A stretch of DNA of 63,660 nucleotides, from contig WPDH01000122.1 of the NCBI GenBank assembly GCA_019137255.1, forward strand, positions 1 to 63,660, given 5' to 3'. Below, in pieces: positions 11,169 through 22,663 of this stretch. The notes under the pieces were generated by a model. The model did no database searches and was not told where the DNA came from. It saw only the letters and a list, made by a program, of their open reading frames with translations. A program made the translations under genes and the position numbers. Every line of letters begins with the position of its first letter. Positions within the stretch are counted from its first letter, which is position 1. Source of the stretch: Corinectria fuckeliana (lineage: Eukaryota; Ascomycota; Sordariomycetes; Hypocreales; Nectriaceae).

Positions 11169-14100
11169 CTATTGCTCTTCAGGGACAACAAAGATGTCCT
11201 CCGCGCCGCCCCAGGTCCCACGCGCACGCTCTTCCCAGTACCCTTCCTTGCCGCTCCTCAACTTCCAGACCTCCTCGTCCTCCGGGGGATTCTCGGCCTT
11301 GACGAACCATCGCGGCCTGTATACCTCGCCACGCTCTTCCATATCCCGCCGTCGTGCACGCTGTGCCTCTTCCAGACCGTGCTTCCACTCCTCGGCCTCG
11401 TCCAGCTTGCCCTGCTCCGCTAGGCGCTGGTCGGGACGCAACCGGCAATCCGTCGGTGGAAGTTTGCCCTTCTCAATCTCGGTAATCTCGTTCAGGGTTG
11501 CAGCAAACGATGTAAAGCCGTACGTCTGCGCCGCGTTGTCCACCAGGGTTCCGACTCGCCAGATTTCCTGGCCGCCGCCCTTGCCCGAAGTCTTCAGTCC
11601 GCTGGTCCAGGTGCCGGTCAGGCCGCTACCAGTATTGGCCCCTTCGGGACTGAGAATCTCGACAACGACGTCCTCTGCACGTCCACCAAACATTCCCTTG
11701 CTCTTGAACTCGACTGACGCCTTATGCCCGGTACTGTCGTTCACAACGTGCATCGTGCCCACAGGCTCGACATACTTCTCGCCCATAACGACGTTGCGCA
11801 AGAACATGGTAGCAATATTCCACGAGTAACGCTCCTCTTGTCCGCTTGACAAGCGGAGTACGATTCGCACACGACCCTCGGTAGTAATCTCAGCACTCTT
11901 GCCCCAGAACTTCTGGCCAGGGGCAGATGACTGGGAGAACGACCAACTGGTCGAGTCCGCCTGCATAGCCAGTACTACAGGGCGGTGCTGCACCTTCTCA
12001 ACAATAAGCCTGAAGCCTCCGGGAACCTCTTTTTCAGATCGCACGAGTTCGAATGTTTCACCCAGCAAGGGGTTGAATGGTTTTCGGATGGCTCGTTCCT
12101 TTGCTCGGCCACTGCTAAACTGGGAGATGGCGAAGGCGGCGACGAGCGAGAGCCGGTCAGTCGGGGACGATTGCTTAGCTGCCTGGTTCAGCAATTGCCC
12201 GTATTCCAACTGTTCGGCCGCCTTCTGTAAGAGCGACAAGGGCTCATTCGCCGAAACCGGCATGCTGATGGTGCTCAAATCCTTTCCGACATTCTTCCTT
12301 ACAAAAGCGATCAGGCTTGGAGGCAAAACGGTTGCAGGTGCAATGGTCGTCCTTCTCTCCATTGGTTTGTCCAATGGTAGTGGTGTCAGGTTCTTGGGTT
12401 TTAAAGGGAATAGATGGTGGGAGTCATCAACATCGACTTTGTCGTCTTCTCCTATTGACGATACGGATGAGTTGTCCCGGAAAGAAGGCTCGTCTCCATC
12501 GGAATCAGGGGTCTCGTCAGCGCTGCCGTCCATCTTGAGGACGCCAGAATTGGCATCCTCCGCGTCGAAGAACTCATCAGTAGTCGAGATGGTGTCCATG
12601 CTCTTCCTTGGGACCCCACCCCTGGCAGCGGGAGTAGGGGCTGGCATCCGGCGCCTCTTGCTGTTGTTGATGAGAGTCGTAAACTCGGCCACGACAGAAT
12701 CAAGGTCGGTCAACAGTGACTGGCAGTGATCTTGGAGGGAGTTTTCTTCCTGGATAGATCCTCTTGATCTTCGGTGCATCCTGGGTGCGCCGCTTGCGGA
12801 TATGCTCGTGGTGACAGTCCCTGGGGAAGGCACAGCAAGTACAGCGGCCGAAGAAGCATGAATAGCAGCGGTTGGCGTCATCGCTGACGGAGTACCCGAT
12901 TTCCGCCTCCAGAACTTCCTCCTCTCCGGTGGCATAGAGTTGAAATAATTCTCATCTTCTTCAATAGCACCCCCGGGCCCGGGAGTAAGATACTGGGGAG
13001 AGGATGTCGGTTTCGAATGCGGCGAATACGCGTCCACCTCTCTCGTCAGGCGGCGGAGCGCATCGCGGGTTCCAACAACGCGACTGACCAGGGCCTCAAC
13101 CTGGTTCCATTCCCGGTCCTCCTGCGGGGATGACTGTTGTACCGGCTGTAGGTGAGTGCCAGGTTTTAAATCAGATGGCGCAGGTAAATCCTCTAGTCCT
13201 CTCGCAACGCGACTAGCTTTCTCTAGCGCACGAGCCCATTCCTTGAATTCTTTGTCATTGGGGGCCTTGAGGTGCCAGACCTCTGCGCCTGAGTCGATGC
13301 TGATCTCTCTACGTCGTTCATCGGCGGCGACGGCAGCGAGGCTTAGGGGGATGGCACCTCGCAAGGCTGACGAGTTTCGGTTGTAGTAGTAAGATAGGGT
13401 ACATGTCGAGTAGTCGAGGGAGAAGAACCGACGCGCATAGCCTTGTCCCTTCTTACGGCGTCGCTTGTGGAGGTTTCCGACGTGATAGTTGCTCGACGAA
13501 CCGCCGTCGCTTCGGCCGGATAAAGACATCGTATTGCCTCCTGCTTTATGACTGTGGAGGCTGTCACAGGAGGCGGAAGCAACGTTATCGATGTTCGCGG
13601 CGCTCTGTCGGCCGAGACTAACCTGGCTACTCCCGGCTTTGGAGGCCTGGAGGTTCGGAAGATGAGACGAAGTATGGGGAGCGGCGCCGGTCGGGTAGGT
13701 AAGGACAACGAATGTTGCAGTCTTGGAGGTCTGCTTGGAGAAGGTGTTATCAAATACGAGGCCGTACATGCCGCTCTGTCCAGCTAGGACCTCGTAGGTG
13801 CCCATGGAGACCTTGTCGGCCTCGCATTTCCCGACCCATTTGATGGGGATAAAGCCCTTGTTTTTCAGGAGGTCCTGAGCTGATGTTTCTTTCTTGGAGA
13901 AGCGGCTTGACTTGCCGTCCGACACGCCGCGCATGTCCTCGGCACCGGCATCGAGAGAATCGTCTATTGAGGCAGCGAGAGTCGTGGCGCCGCTTCCGGG
14001 GTGTTTGACGAGGCCAAAGTTGCTGTTGTCGCGTCAGCGCGAGTGGTCGAAGGGAAGAAGGGGTGGTTTGTTGACGCGCGGGGCAGGGGGGAAGGGGGGT

Positions 14101-14296
14101 CATCCATACATGGACTTCTTGTGCGGCTGGACACTCCAGGACAGGGTGTTCCCGTCGTCGACCTTTACCCAGCGGACGATGTACGACTAGAACGGGTTAG
14201 CTGGCGATTGCGACGTTGAGCGAGGGCGGGAGGGGGCCGGTGAGAAGACGGTCGACGTGCCTTGCTGTGAACCTCGAGCTGTTCGATGCCCGCCAT
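11169..14296 (-). CDS. OSH3: Oxysterol-binding-protein homologue of the Osh3 type (GOLD-PH-FFAT-ORD)
   Basis: Three exons: 14296-14261, 14186-14110 and 14022-11169, 988 residues. The N-terminus MAGIEQLEVHSKSYIVRW plus residues to about 149 form a GOLD-like module. A PH domain spans about 219-309, containing a basic KRRRKKGQGYARRFF segment. EFFDAED at 521-527 is a near-canonical FFAT motif, which binds VAP (Scs2) on the ER. The lipid-binding ORD fills about 607-960, with NPLLGETFE at 688-696 and EKVQHRP at 713-719 in place of the textbook EQVSHHPP signature. This order is that of yeast Osh3, a PI4P-binding protein at ER-plasma membrane contacts. The second and third exons fix the reading frame. 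To keep that frame the first intron must start with GC (AAG|GCACGT), the only non-GT donor in the window. Confidence 0.92.
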
Positions 14297-17200
14297 TTTG
14301 GGTGGCGTATCCCACGAAGACAGGCGCAGAATACGGGATGTAAGGCGGTGGGGGTTGAAGCTGCGGACCGAAAGCTACCTTGCCCTACGTAGTTGACGTG
14401 TGGGTTGGGGGAGAGCTGTTTGCGGAGGAGGGGGGAGCGGTAGGTAACGGTAGGTAAGCTTTCTTGCGGCTTTTAGCAATGGCCCATAGCCCGGGCTGCT
14501 CGGTCTGACGAAGGTGAAGAGGAGGCGAAGAATCGGGGTCCGCGGCTGGATCGCGACGGAAAGCAAGGGCCTCGGTTCGCAGATATTCGGAAGTGTTTGG
14601 CGGTGCCCTGGTCGGTCCGTGAGGCTTGGCTTTTGTTGGGTCTCGGTGCTTTTTCTCGGAGTCCTGGGCTTGCCTCAGGTACCTGGACAATCTTGGGTAG
14701 AGCGAGCCGGAAGCCAAGAGGTTCAGGTCTGAGGGCCTAGGGAGGTTATATGGACGTGTGTCGACGAGACAAGGCAGCCTCCATGCCAAAACGACTAGGT
14801 GGAAGGCTAGGGGTAGTGGACGGCCACCTGGAAAATTACGGACGGGTGCGGCGCGTTTCGTTATGGAACTACGGCGCAAGTGCGTAAGAGTGCGTAAGGC
14901 AGGCCGTCAGCAACCTGCCCGTAGATGGGTGAAATTGTGCCTACCAGTAATGTGTTGGTTCCGGTGGTTTGCTGACGCCTGGAGAGCTCCCCAAGACGCG
15001 GGCTTGCTGCCGATTGGGTTGCATTCGTGCCTACAGCCACAGCGTCCGCCCCAACCCAGCCCTCTTTCCCCCGGGCAGGCGCACTGACGGCGCGGTGGTT
15101 GGAGGCTGGAAGCAGCAAATGGCGCTGGAGGTGGCTGGAACCCGGAAGAATCCATGGATGCCTGCACGCTGACGGCATGTCCATTCCTAGTAAGCTACGT
15201 AGTCTTACGAATACTCCTTCCGTCCCCCGTTTTTCGCTTTCACTATTCCGTTATCGCCTTTGCGAATAAACGAGGGAATCGTTCAGAACGGACAAGCCGC
15301 TATCTTACCGTGCGGATGCTCAGCCACCCAACCAGCTGGCAGCGACTAAATGATGACAGTCTGACAGCTAGCAGCTTAGCTTTTCAACCTGTCGAATCAT
15401 AGTAAGTTTACTTGTTACTTTATTGATGTGTGGGTTGCAATTGATCTCGCCCAGCATTGCGGGAGGTTGAATGCCAAGTGCTTGAATGCTTGCAAGCTAG
15501 CCTACCCTACATTCTGTGTCGATGCAACACCGCTTGTCGCGTCAAAAGGTCTGCCTCGTTGCACGTCAGCTCGAACCTTGTCTGAGGTTTCAGGTGGGTG
15601 CTCTTAGTATAGCTACGCCGTCCAGATTGATCCTTGATGCGATTGTCAGTACTCTGTAACGTCCACAAGTTAGCAGTCACCCGTCTTGTAATCGTCTTTG
15701 GTAGGATTACAAAGCTTCGAGAAAGAACCACGAACGCACCGCTCGCACCAGTGTGACTGCGAGCCAGCTATCATACCCGCATCAGCTAAAGTCTCGTGCT
15801 CCGACGGTCCCGGCCGGACTCTCACGATGATCCCGTACCTACTTCGTAATTAGGGCGGACCATACGCCGTTTGTCGCCGGAGGTTCCGAGTTGGTGGTTT
15901 GAAGAAAGGTGCGGACCTCTTCGGTTGTCGATCGCCGGATGATCCGCGTACGGAGCGGCCGGTGCTTTCAGTCCTTCCGTTAGTTATCGTGAATTGATAT
16001 GGAGCATGGGGAAATTGCTTGTACATACTCCTTGTTTGTTGTATCCGCTGGCCTTCAATTGGCTTCCTTCCAACACACGCCCTAGACCCTCAATAACGGG
16101 GTTGATATTGGGATATGATGCTCTGCTAATTTCCTCACATCTGTTCATATGTAAACCTCGTCGAAACTCGGCTGTATTTGACCAACTTCCACGAGTCCTG
16201 GCCTTCACAAATGCACCGTAATTACCTTGTACACAGCTTACCAAACGCTACTTTCCGATGCTTTCTTCTCCTTCTGATATCGTGCGTAGGGGGGCTAGAT
16301 TGTTAAAATTGGTCAGGTAATTGAACACTAAATTAGCTTATTCACCTGCAATTGACTCGCCGCAGAATTCCACATGGTCTAACGTTAGTTGATGCTGCTG
16401 CAGAATCCCCCCACACAGCTACTGTGCACCTTGGCACCCTTGTGATCTGCTGTTCGTTCAGAGTGTTATAGACCTACGTAGTAGACGGCCGAACCCGCCC
16501 CGGTGGTCACTCATGAACAGATTTCGCCAGGGGCTAATATTGTCGTGGGCTTCTCCACCGGCAGGCATGGTTCGATGGAACTTGCCTTTCGACGGAGTAC
16601 GTACGAAGTATGTAGTCAGAAGTATTCTTTTATTCTTTTCCATCTGATATCTCTTGCATAGTAGTAGCTTCGCCTTCAGCCCTGGGGCAGCACGGAATGA
16701 TTATAGAGAAGCCTTCTGACATTCCCCACTCACCCACCCCCGTTCCTCACTCTCCTTGTTCCTACGTTATCGTTCAGCGACAATTGAATCCTTTCCACCA
16801 TCCCGCTCGCCTCGAGATGGAGCACATGGCTGCCCATGCGACCCTCCTGCCATTGCCGGGGCCAAGACCTTCAAGACCTTCCAGACGCTTCAGCCAGCGG
16901 GCGGACTAGGCTCGGTCGGGGCAGTCACTAAGGGACCAGTGGGCTGGACAGGGCCACCAGCCAGTAAAACACCACTGTGGCTTGGGGGGCGCCCCTCTGT
17001 CTTCTGTGCTCTTGGATGTTGCAGGGGGTGTTTCTGGGGATGTTAGTGGGCAAGTGGGTTTGGGGGCATTTGGCAGCCTGTTTGGGTTCCTGGCTCAGGG
17101 GGCAACGGTAAGGTAGCCTCCTTTTCCGCTCGGGCCTACGTAGGAAAGTCACCTATTCGTACAGGAAGAATTAGGTTGGCAATGGCACTCGTCCTGACCT

Positions 17201-17684
17201 AAATCGCACAACGCGACACCCTCCTGCGAATGCCTCCCATCCCTCCCTTTCCCTCCTTCCTACCTTCCATCCCACTCGCCCTCTCTGCCTCTCTTTCGTA
17301 CCTCTTCATTTCCGGGATTCCATTCTCTCCGCTCAGTCCCGTCAGTGGCTGCTTTTCGCCCCTCACGGTCCCTGGCTTTTTTTGCTGTCTCTCCTTGCCA
17401 GTTCCTTTCTCATAAATTGTTGCTTTTTTGCTGGATCTAGTCCTTGACGACCTGGTTGGGCTCTGTTCGGAAGCCTCGATCGACCTCAGCCTCGTACACC
17501 TCCGACCGCGCCCGTCACCCAGCTTCCGGTTGTGATCCCGTGCGTGTGTGAGCGCGCGCGCGCGTATCTTGCGGAACGCAACCAGCGACCCGACACGGCA
17601 GACGGTTACACCCTCACCGACGGGAGTTTTGGCTGCGCTTTCTCTTGCGACGAACGACTACCCTTCCTGCCCAGACCCCGCATC
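14297..17684. other. Intergenic, 3.4 kb
   Basis: The left 600 bases are the promoter/leader of the minus-strand Osh3 gene. A pyrimidine-rich tract (about 17220-17420) is likely the core promoter or leader of the plus-strand Gts1-like gene, and it includes an ATG-initiated 61-codon upstream frame at 17230-17415. A short (CG)n run sits near 17551-17563. Between about 14900 and 17200 I see no supported gene. Confidence 0.5.
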
Positions 17685-20022
17685 ATGTCGGGAGCGCTGA
17701 GCAAACGCCAGCAGGCCCGGAACGAGAAGGTCCTCCAGGAGCTTGTTCACAATATTCCGGGTAACAACTTGTGCGCTGATTGTCATGCGCGTAATCCAGG
17801 TATGTTCCCTTCGCTCTGTACTGGTCGGCGATTCGCGCCTGGGACTTGACTAATAGAACTGGCCTGCGGTAGCTTGGGCATCATGGAGTGTACGCTTCCC
17901 CGTCGCCCTGTCTCCCCCAAATCTAGGCTAACGATCGTGTTAGTTGGGTGTTTTCCTATGCATGAGGTGTGCTGCGATCCATCGAAAGTTGGGCACGCAC
18001 ATTTCCAAAGTCAAGTCGCTGAGTATGGATAGCTGGTCTAACGAGCAAGTCGACGTGAGATTCTACGCTACCTCGAACCGCCCTAAGGAGCAGTTGAAAA
18101 CTAACATGGCGTTGTAGAACATGCGAAAGGTTGGCAACGTTGCCTCGAACAACATCTACAATCCTGAGCATCGAAAGGCCCCAGTCCCTGTCGACGTCGA
18201 TGAGGCCGACTCGGCCATGGAACGATTCATCCGCCAAAAATACATGAACAACGTCGTGAATGGTTCTGGGAAGCCAAGGTCCCCGAGACTAGACGATGAG
18301 ACGCCTCCACCTTTGCCTCCGAAGAACTCCAAGTTCGGCTTCCGATCAGCCTCTTCCATCTTTCCCCTGTCCAAGTCGAAAAAGGAGACAAGGTTGACGG
18401 TCGCTGCTCAGACGGTACGAAGCGCCTCGCCGAGACCGCCCAACAAACCATCCAAAGTGTTTGGTGCGACGTTCGACATCGACCAACCCGACGACATGGA
18501 CAAGAAGTTGGCGAGGCTGCGTGACATGGGTTTCAACGACACGAAGCGGAATGCCCTAGTACTCAAGGGTGTGAATGGGAATCTGGAGCGCGCAATCGAA
18601 GCGCTGGTGCGACTGGGCGAAGGCGACGGCCGTCCATCTCCTCTCCCCACCTCTTCCCCGCGTGAGCCAGGTCTTCGCACGACTAGGTCCTTGACGCCTC
18701 TCACGCCTCTATCTGGAGGATTGGGACTCGGCTCCGGTGCTGGCCTGAGCGTTCCCTCGCGCTCAGCTACGGACCGACCAACGACCCCATCTACTGCTTC
18801 TACGAACCCCTTCGACAATCTAGGACCGGCCCCACAGACGGCGCAGTCCACGGGCACCCTCCAGAACAAGAACCCATACGGCTCGACAAATCCGTTCGGA
18901 GCTCCAGCTCAGCAGCAGACAGACGCTTTCAGCCAGGCCTTCCAAAACATGTCGCTTTCGCCAGTGCAACCTCTATTCCCTCACCACACTGGAGGTCCCG
19001 CCGCGCAGCAGCCTCTCCCGCAGCAGGTGACATATCAGCAACACGTGGCTCCCTCAGCGCCGACAAGCCCCAATGGGTACCAGCCCATGGTTTTCAACAA
19101 CATGACGTACCCCCAGCCGATGCAAGGACAGCCAATGCAGTCACAGCTGATGGGATACAACCCCTTCTTCTCGAACTCCTCGAGTCCAGCTCAGCAGCAA
19201 CCCATCCGACAGACCCCCCAAGTCCCACTCTCAGTGAACACGGCACAGTCACAGGCCTCATACAACCCTTTTGCACGCTCTCCGACCCGAATCGCCTCGC
19301 CGAGCCTTGGGCAGATCCCCGAGCAGTCGCAGACTTCGTTCCAGAGCCCGTCTGCGTTCCAGAACTCCGCCGTATTCCAAAGCCCAGCACCTCTGCAGCA
19401 ACCGGAAACCGCGACCAATCCATTTTTCGCCAATGTCAACCAGCCTATGACCCAGACGGGTCAACACATATTTGGTCACCAGCAGATGACGCAACAACAG
19501 GCTTACCAGTCGCAGGCCGCCCCCCAGCAACAGTTTGGCCAGCAACAACATGGCCAACAACAACATGGCCAACAGTCGTTTGGCCAACAGTTGTTCGGGC
19601 AACAAGCGCAGCAACCCCAAATGCAGCAGCAGCAATTTTATCAACCTCACCGGCCTGACAATGCTTCTATTATGGCCCTCTATAATAACTACCCCCAAGC
19701 GGCCCCTCAGCAGCCAGTTGCTCCTCAGGCTGCCCCGCAACATACTCTACCCCCGACAATTTCCGAAAACCAGTCCGTCAAGACGTCAGGCGTGCCAGCG
19801 GCGCCCGTCCAACAGTCTCGCAGCGTTTCGCAGCCGCTCTCTCCTACAAACAACCCCTTTATGAATAATGTAACCCCCACCACAACTGCAACAACGATCA
19901 AGACCTCGGACCCATTCGCCGCAAGGAGTAGGGAGAGCATGAATCTTGGGATGGATCTTGCATGGACGAATGGCCGGCACAGCCCGGATGCGTTTGCGAG
20001 CCTCAGCGCACGGCATGTATGA
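17685..20022 (+). CDS. Gts1-like ArfGAP with UBA domain and Gln-rich, NPF-containing tail
   Basis: Four exons: 17685-17799, a 17-nt micro-exon 17873-17889, 17944-18054 and 18118-20022; 715 residues. The spliced protein has the ArfGAP zinc finger CADC-x16-CMRC (residues about 30-53), intact only if the micro-exon coding AWASWS is included, and the HRKLGTHISKVKSLSMD core that carries the arginine finger region. A UBA domain lies at about 208-248 (LRDMGFNDTKRNALVLKG). The rest is disordered and Gln/Pro-rich, with six NPF tripeptides, the ligand of EH domains in endocytic scaffolds. ArfGAP plus UBA plus Gln-rich tail is the yeast Gts1 layout; Gts1 acts with Arf GTPases in membrane traffic. At 715 residues it is longer than yeast Gts1, mainly through the tail. 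Confidence 0.9.
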
Positions 20023-22663
20023 AGAGACGAGACAATTACGCATTGGAAAATGTCTAGGATAGTATATACGCGATCAGGGGGTGGTATTGTATTGTATGAT
20101 AGTAATCATAATGTTGGCTAACGTCTGTATATTGCGGCAGAAGTCTTTATCACATAGTCTGATGTACCTACCTGCCTATGTTGCATCTCTCACCATATAT
20201 TCCTAAGTAAGTCATGAGACACGCCTTCTTGTATTAAAAGCCTCCTCGCACGGATCACATCGGAAATGATCGATAGTCTCCGTGTGCTTGACGAGGTTCT
20301 CGCAATTTATGCCCGTTCTCCTTGCAGTGGTGCATTGATAGATTCCCTTTAATATATGATATATCCTCCTGCATACGAAGCAGACATAATTGGTTGTGAG
20401 ATACGTACACATTGTACTTACCTCAAATCGATCGAGTTAAATCCGAGACAGGTTGGTTTGCAGTTTCTTTGAGGACACAAGTCTTGACTTTCAGTTGACT
20501 GAGCTGTTGCGCAGTTCTGTACTATGTAGTTGAGGTATATATATTTAGGTATACTGATGCAATTCACAGCTTCTTAAGTGACAGGGTGTTGCTAATGTTA
20601 CTGTCTATCGCGACACACCATTTCGAATTGATTCACAACTAGATCCTCAGAAAGTCGCGAGGCCTAAATGTCTGCCAAGACACTTATATACCACGGAAAA
20701 TGAAATCAGCAACATCATAACTACATCCGCCGTGAAGCTGAGTTTCTGTCTAAGTTTCCTATGGGCTTCGTACGGTCTCGGTGTCGGACCGGATGATTTC
20801 CGAGACTGGCCGTGGGGTTGGAGGAAAAGGCACCGCCCACCAATCAACTTACATGGCTGTTGATTAGCCCGTAGCAGGCGGTGAGTAGTGGAACCTGGAG
20901 GCTGATTGACGGGAAATCATGATAACATGTGTTCATTATCCTGATGATGTGTAAGTACATAGTATGTAGATGCAGAATTCCAAGACTGGGTCAGAAGCAA
21001 TTGAGTCACTATGAGAACAATTGCTGACTGATTCTGGGTCATTGTGCTTGGCGATGATGCCACTGCCGAGGTTCAGTGGCGAGACCGTGGCGGTCCATCC
21101 ACGGCGACACGAGGCAGTGCGAAGGTGGACGACGATTCACTGTGGGTAAATTGGAGAGCAGCGGTACCCGTTAATAAACATGGAACTGTTGACCGCTGAC
21201 CGCAGCAGGCATTCTGACCCTGTTGGCATCCCAGAGGGAGGATGGCGGGGCTCGTTTGGGACGCGAATGCGAATTGCCAGAAACAGTGTGATGACGTGCC
21301 ACGCACTGTCCCCCAAACACACACGGCAAACCGGCCACGCAAGAACGTTGGCTCGAATCCAACCCGTGAAGCGATGTGGTGAGATGGCATGAGGGGTGCG
21401 GTGTCCTTGTTTTTCACCTTCCTCGGCGTAAAATGGATGGATTAAAAGACTCGTCATTGGCCGCTCGTCTTCATTTCTTCCACGAGGGATCGACAACCGC
21501 CATCCACTCGACGAAGCCATGTGTTGCTCTGCAGATTGAGCCGAGCGGGGTTGCTCCACGTAGTCGTTCGCGTTAGTGGGAAGCCGGATTGTCGTAGGAT
21601 TCATTCGCACCGTATTCTATGGCGTATCTTATGTCTTGATACTGCATAAAGCAGTGAAACGACGTTGATTATTATGGTCAGCATCGTAAAGTAAGTACCC
21701 GTCGTTGTCGAGAGGGCGGCCCTAATCTACAAGCAGTAGCCTGGGCTTTCAAGTTTGAGGTAGTGGAGGTCCTCGAACTTTAGATCCGGGATGTATCATA
21801 GGCTTTTTCAAACCGAAAATACTGAGAATATCACCAATCTTGACAACGGACGAGTAGCTTGAACTCTGTGTCTTGACGCAGGCTCCTTGCTTATTCAAAA
21901 ACCCTTATTTTCTTTACCGCCGGGTAAGGGCATAGTAACGCTTGTTGCTAGGCTTGGCTCGTCAAAGCGGCAACTGCATACCCGGTTTATAGAGGTTCAT
22001 TGCTAGTACGAATAGAACAGTGATTCCCTCGTGACCCCTACTTAGGAATGCCAGTCACGACAGAAACCCCAGTCCGGCCAGCCGTAGGATAACGTACAGT
22101 ATTAGGGTGTTAGCCCGACACATTGCTGCACGATTGCCGCTGATTGGCCGTAAACCATCTAGGCTGATCCAATGTTTGGCGGGGAACCACAGTGCAGCGG
22201 CCGGAAGAGGGGAGGATCCACTATTCCAGGTGCACTCGCACCCCGGCGCTGCGGCGCGCCGAAGAAAAAAGGACACTTTCCCCACTGTGCTCCTTCTTTT
22301 GGCGGACCCCCGCCGCCCCGAATGCTCCGAGCGTCCCTGCCTCTCGCCCTTTTCAAGCCCGACTCCTCATCCACTCCCAGACTCACCGCTGCCCAAAACT
22401 CGCTTCCTCTTCCGATCAAAGACATTTGCCTTGAATTCATCTCCAACAAACAATACTGAAGGACAAGACATCGATCCGTTCGATCACAGCGCTTCCTCTA
22501 CACCCCCCACAACACCAAAACATCAAACGAAAACTCTGATCACATCGCCTACATCTCGTCAACGACCTTTCGTCTCCGCTGCCCTCTCCGACCCCCGGCC
22601 CAAACCACAGTCATACCGTCCCCGCGACACACTCAGACCAATACCCGTGCAATCTTGTCAGCA
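20023..22663. other. Intergenic, 2.6 kb
   Basis: 3' flank of the Gts1-like gene and upstream flank of antizyme. A GC-rich 250-base block (about 22180-22430) followed by CA/CT-rich sequence looks like the antizyme promoter and leader, with an ATG-initiated 45-codon frame at 22322-22459. Nothing else supported. Confidence 0.5.

Noticed and set aside
20212..20412. 66-codon minus frame with several Cys and His
   Set aside because: Spacing does not fit a C2H2 finger and there is no promoter or neighbour support; likely chance.
21347..21363. tRNA T-arm-like stem-loop GTTGG-CTCGAAT-CCAAC
   Set aside because: No matching acceptor 5' strand, D-arm or anticodon arm is found at the right distance on either strand.
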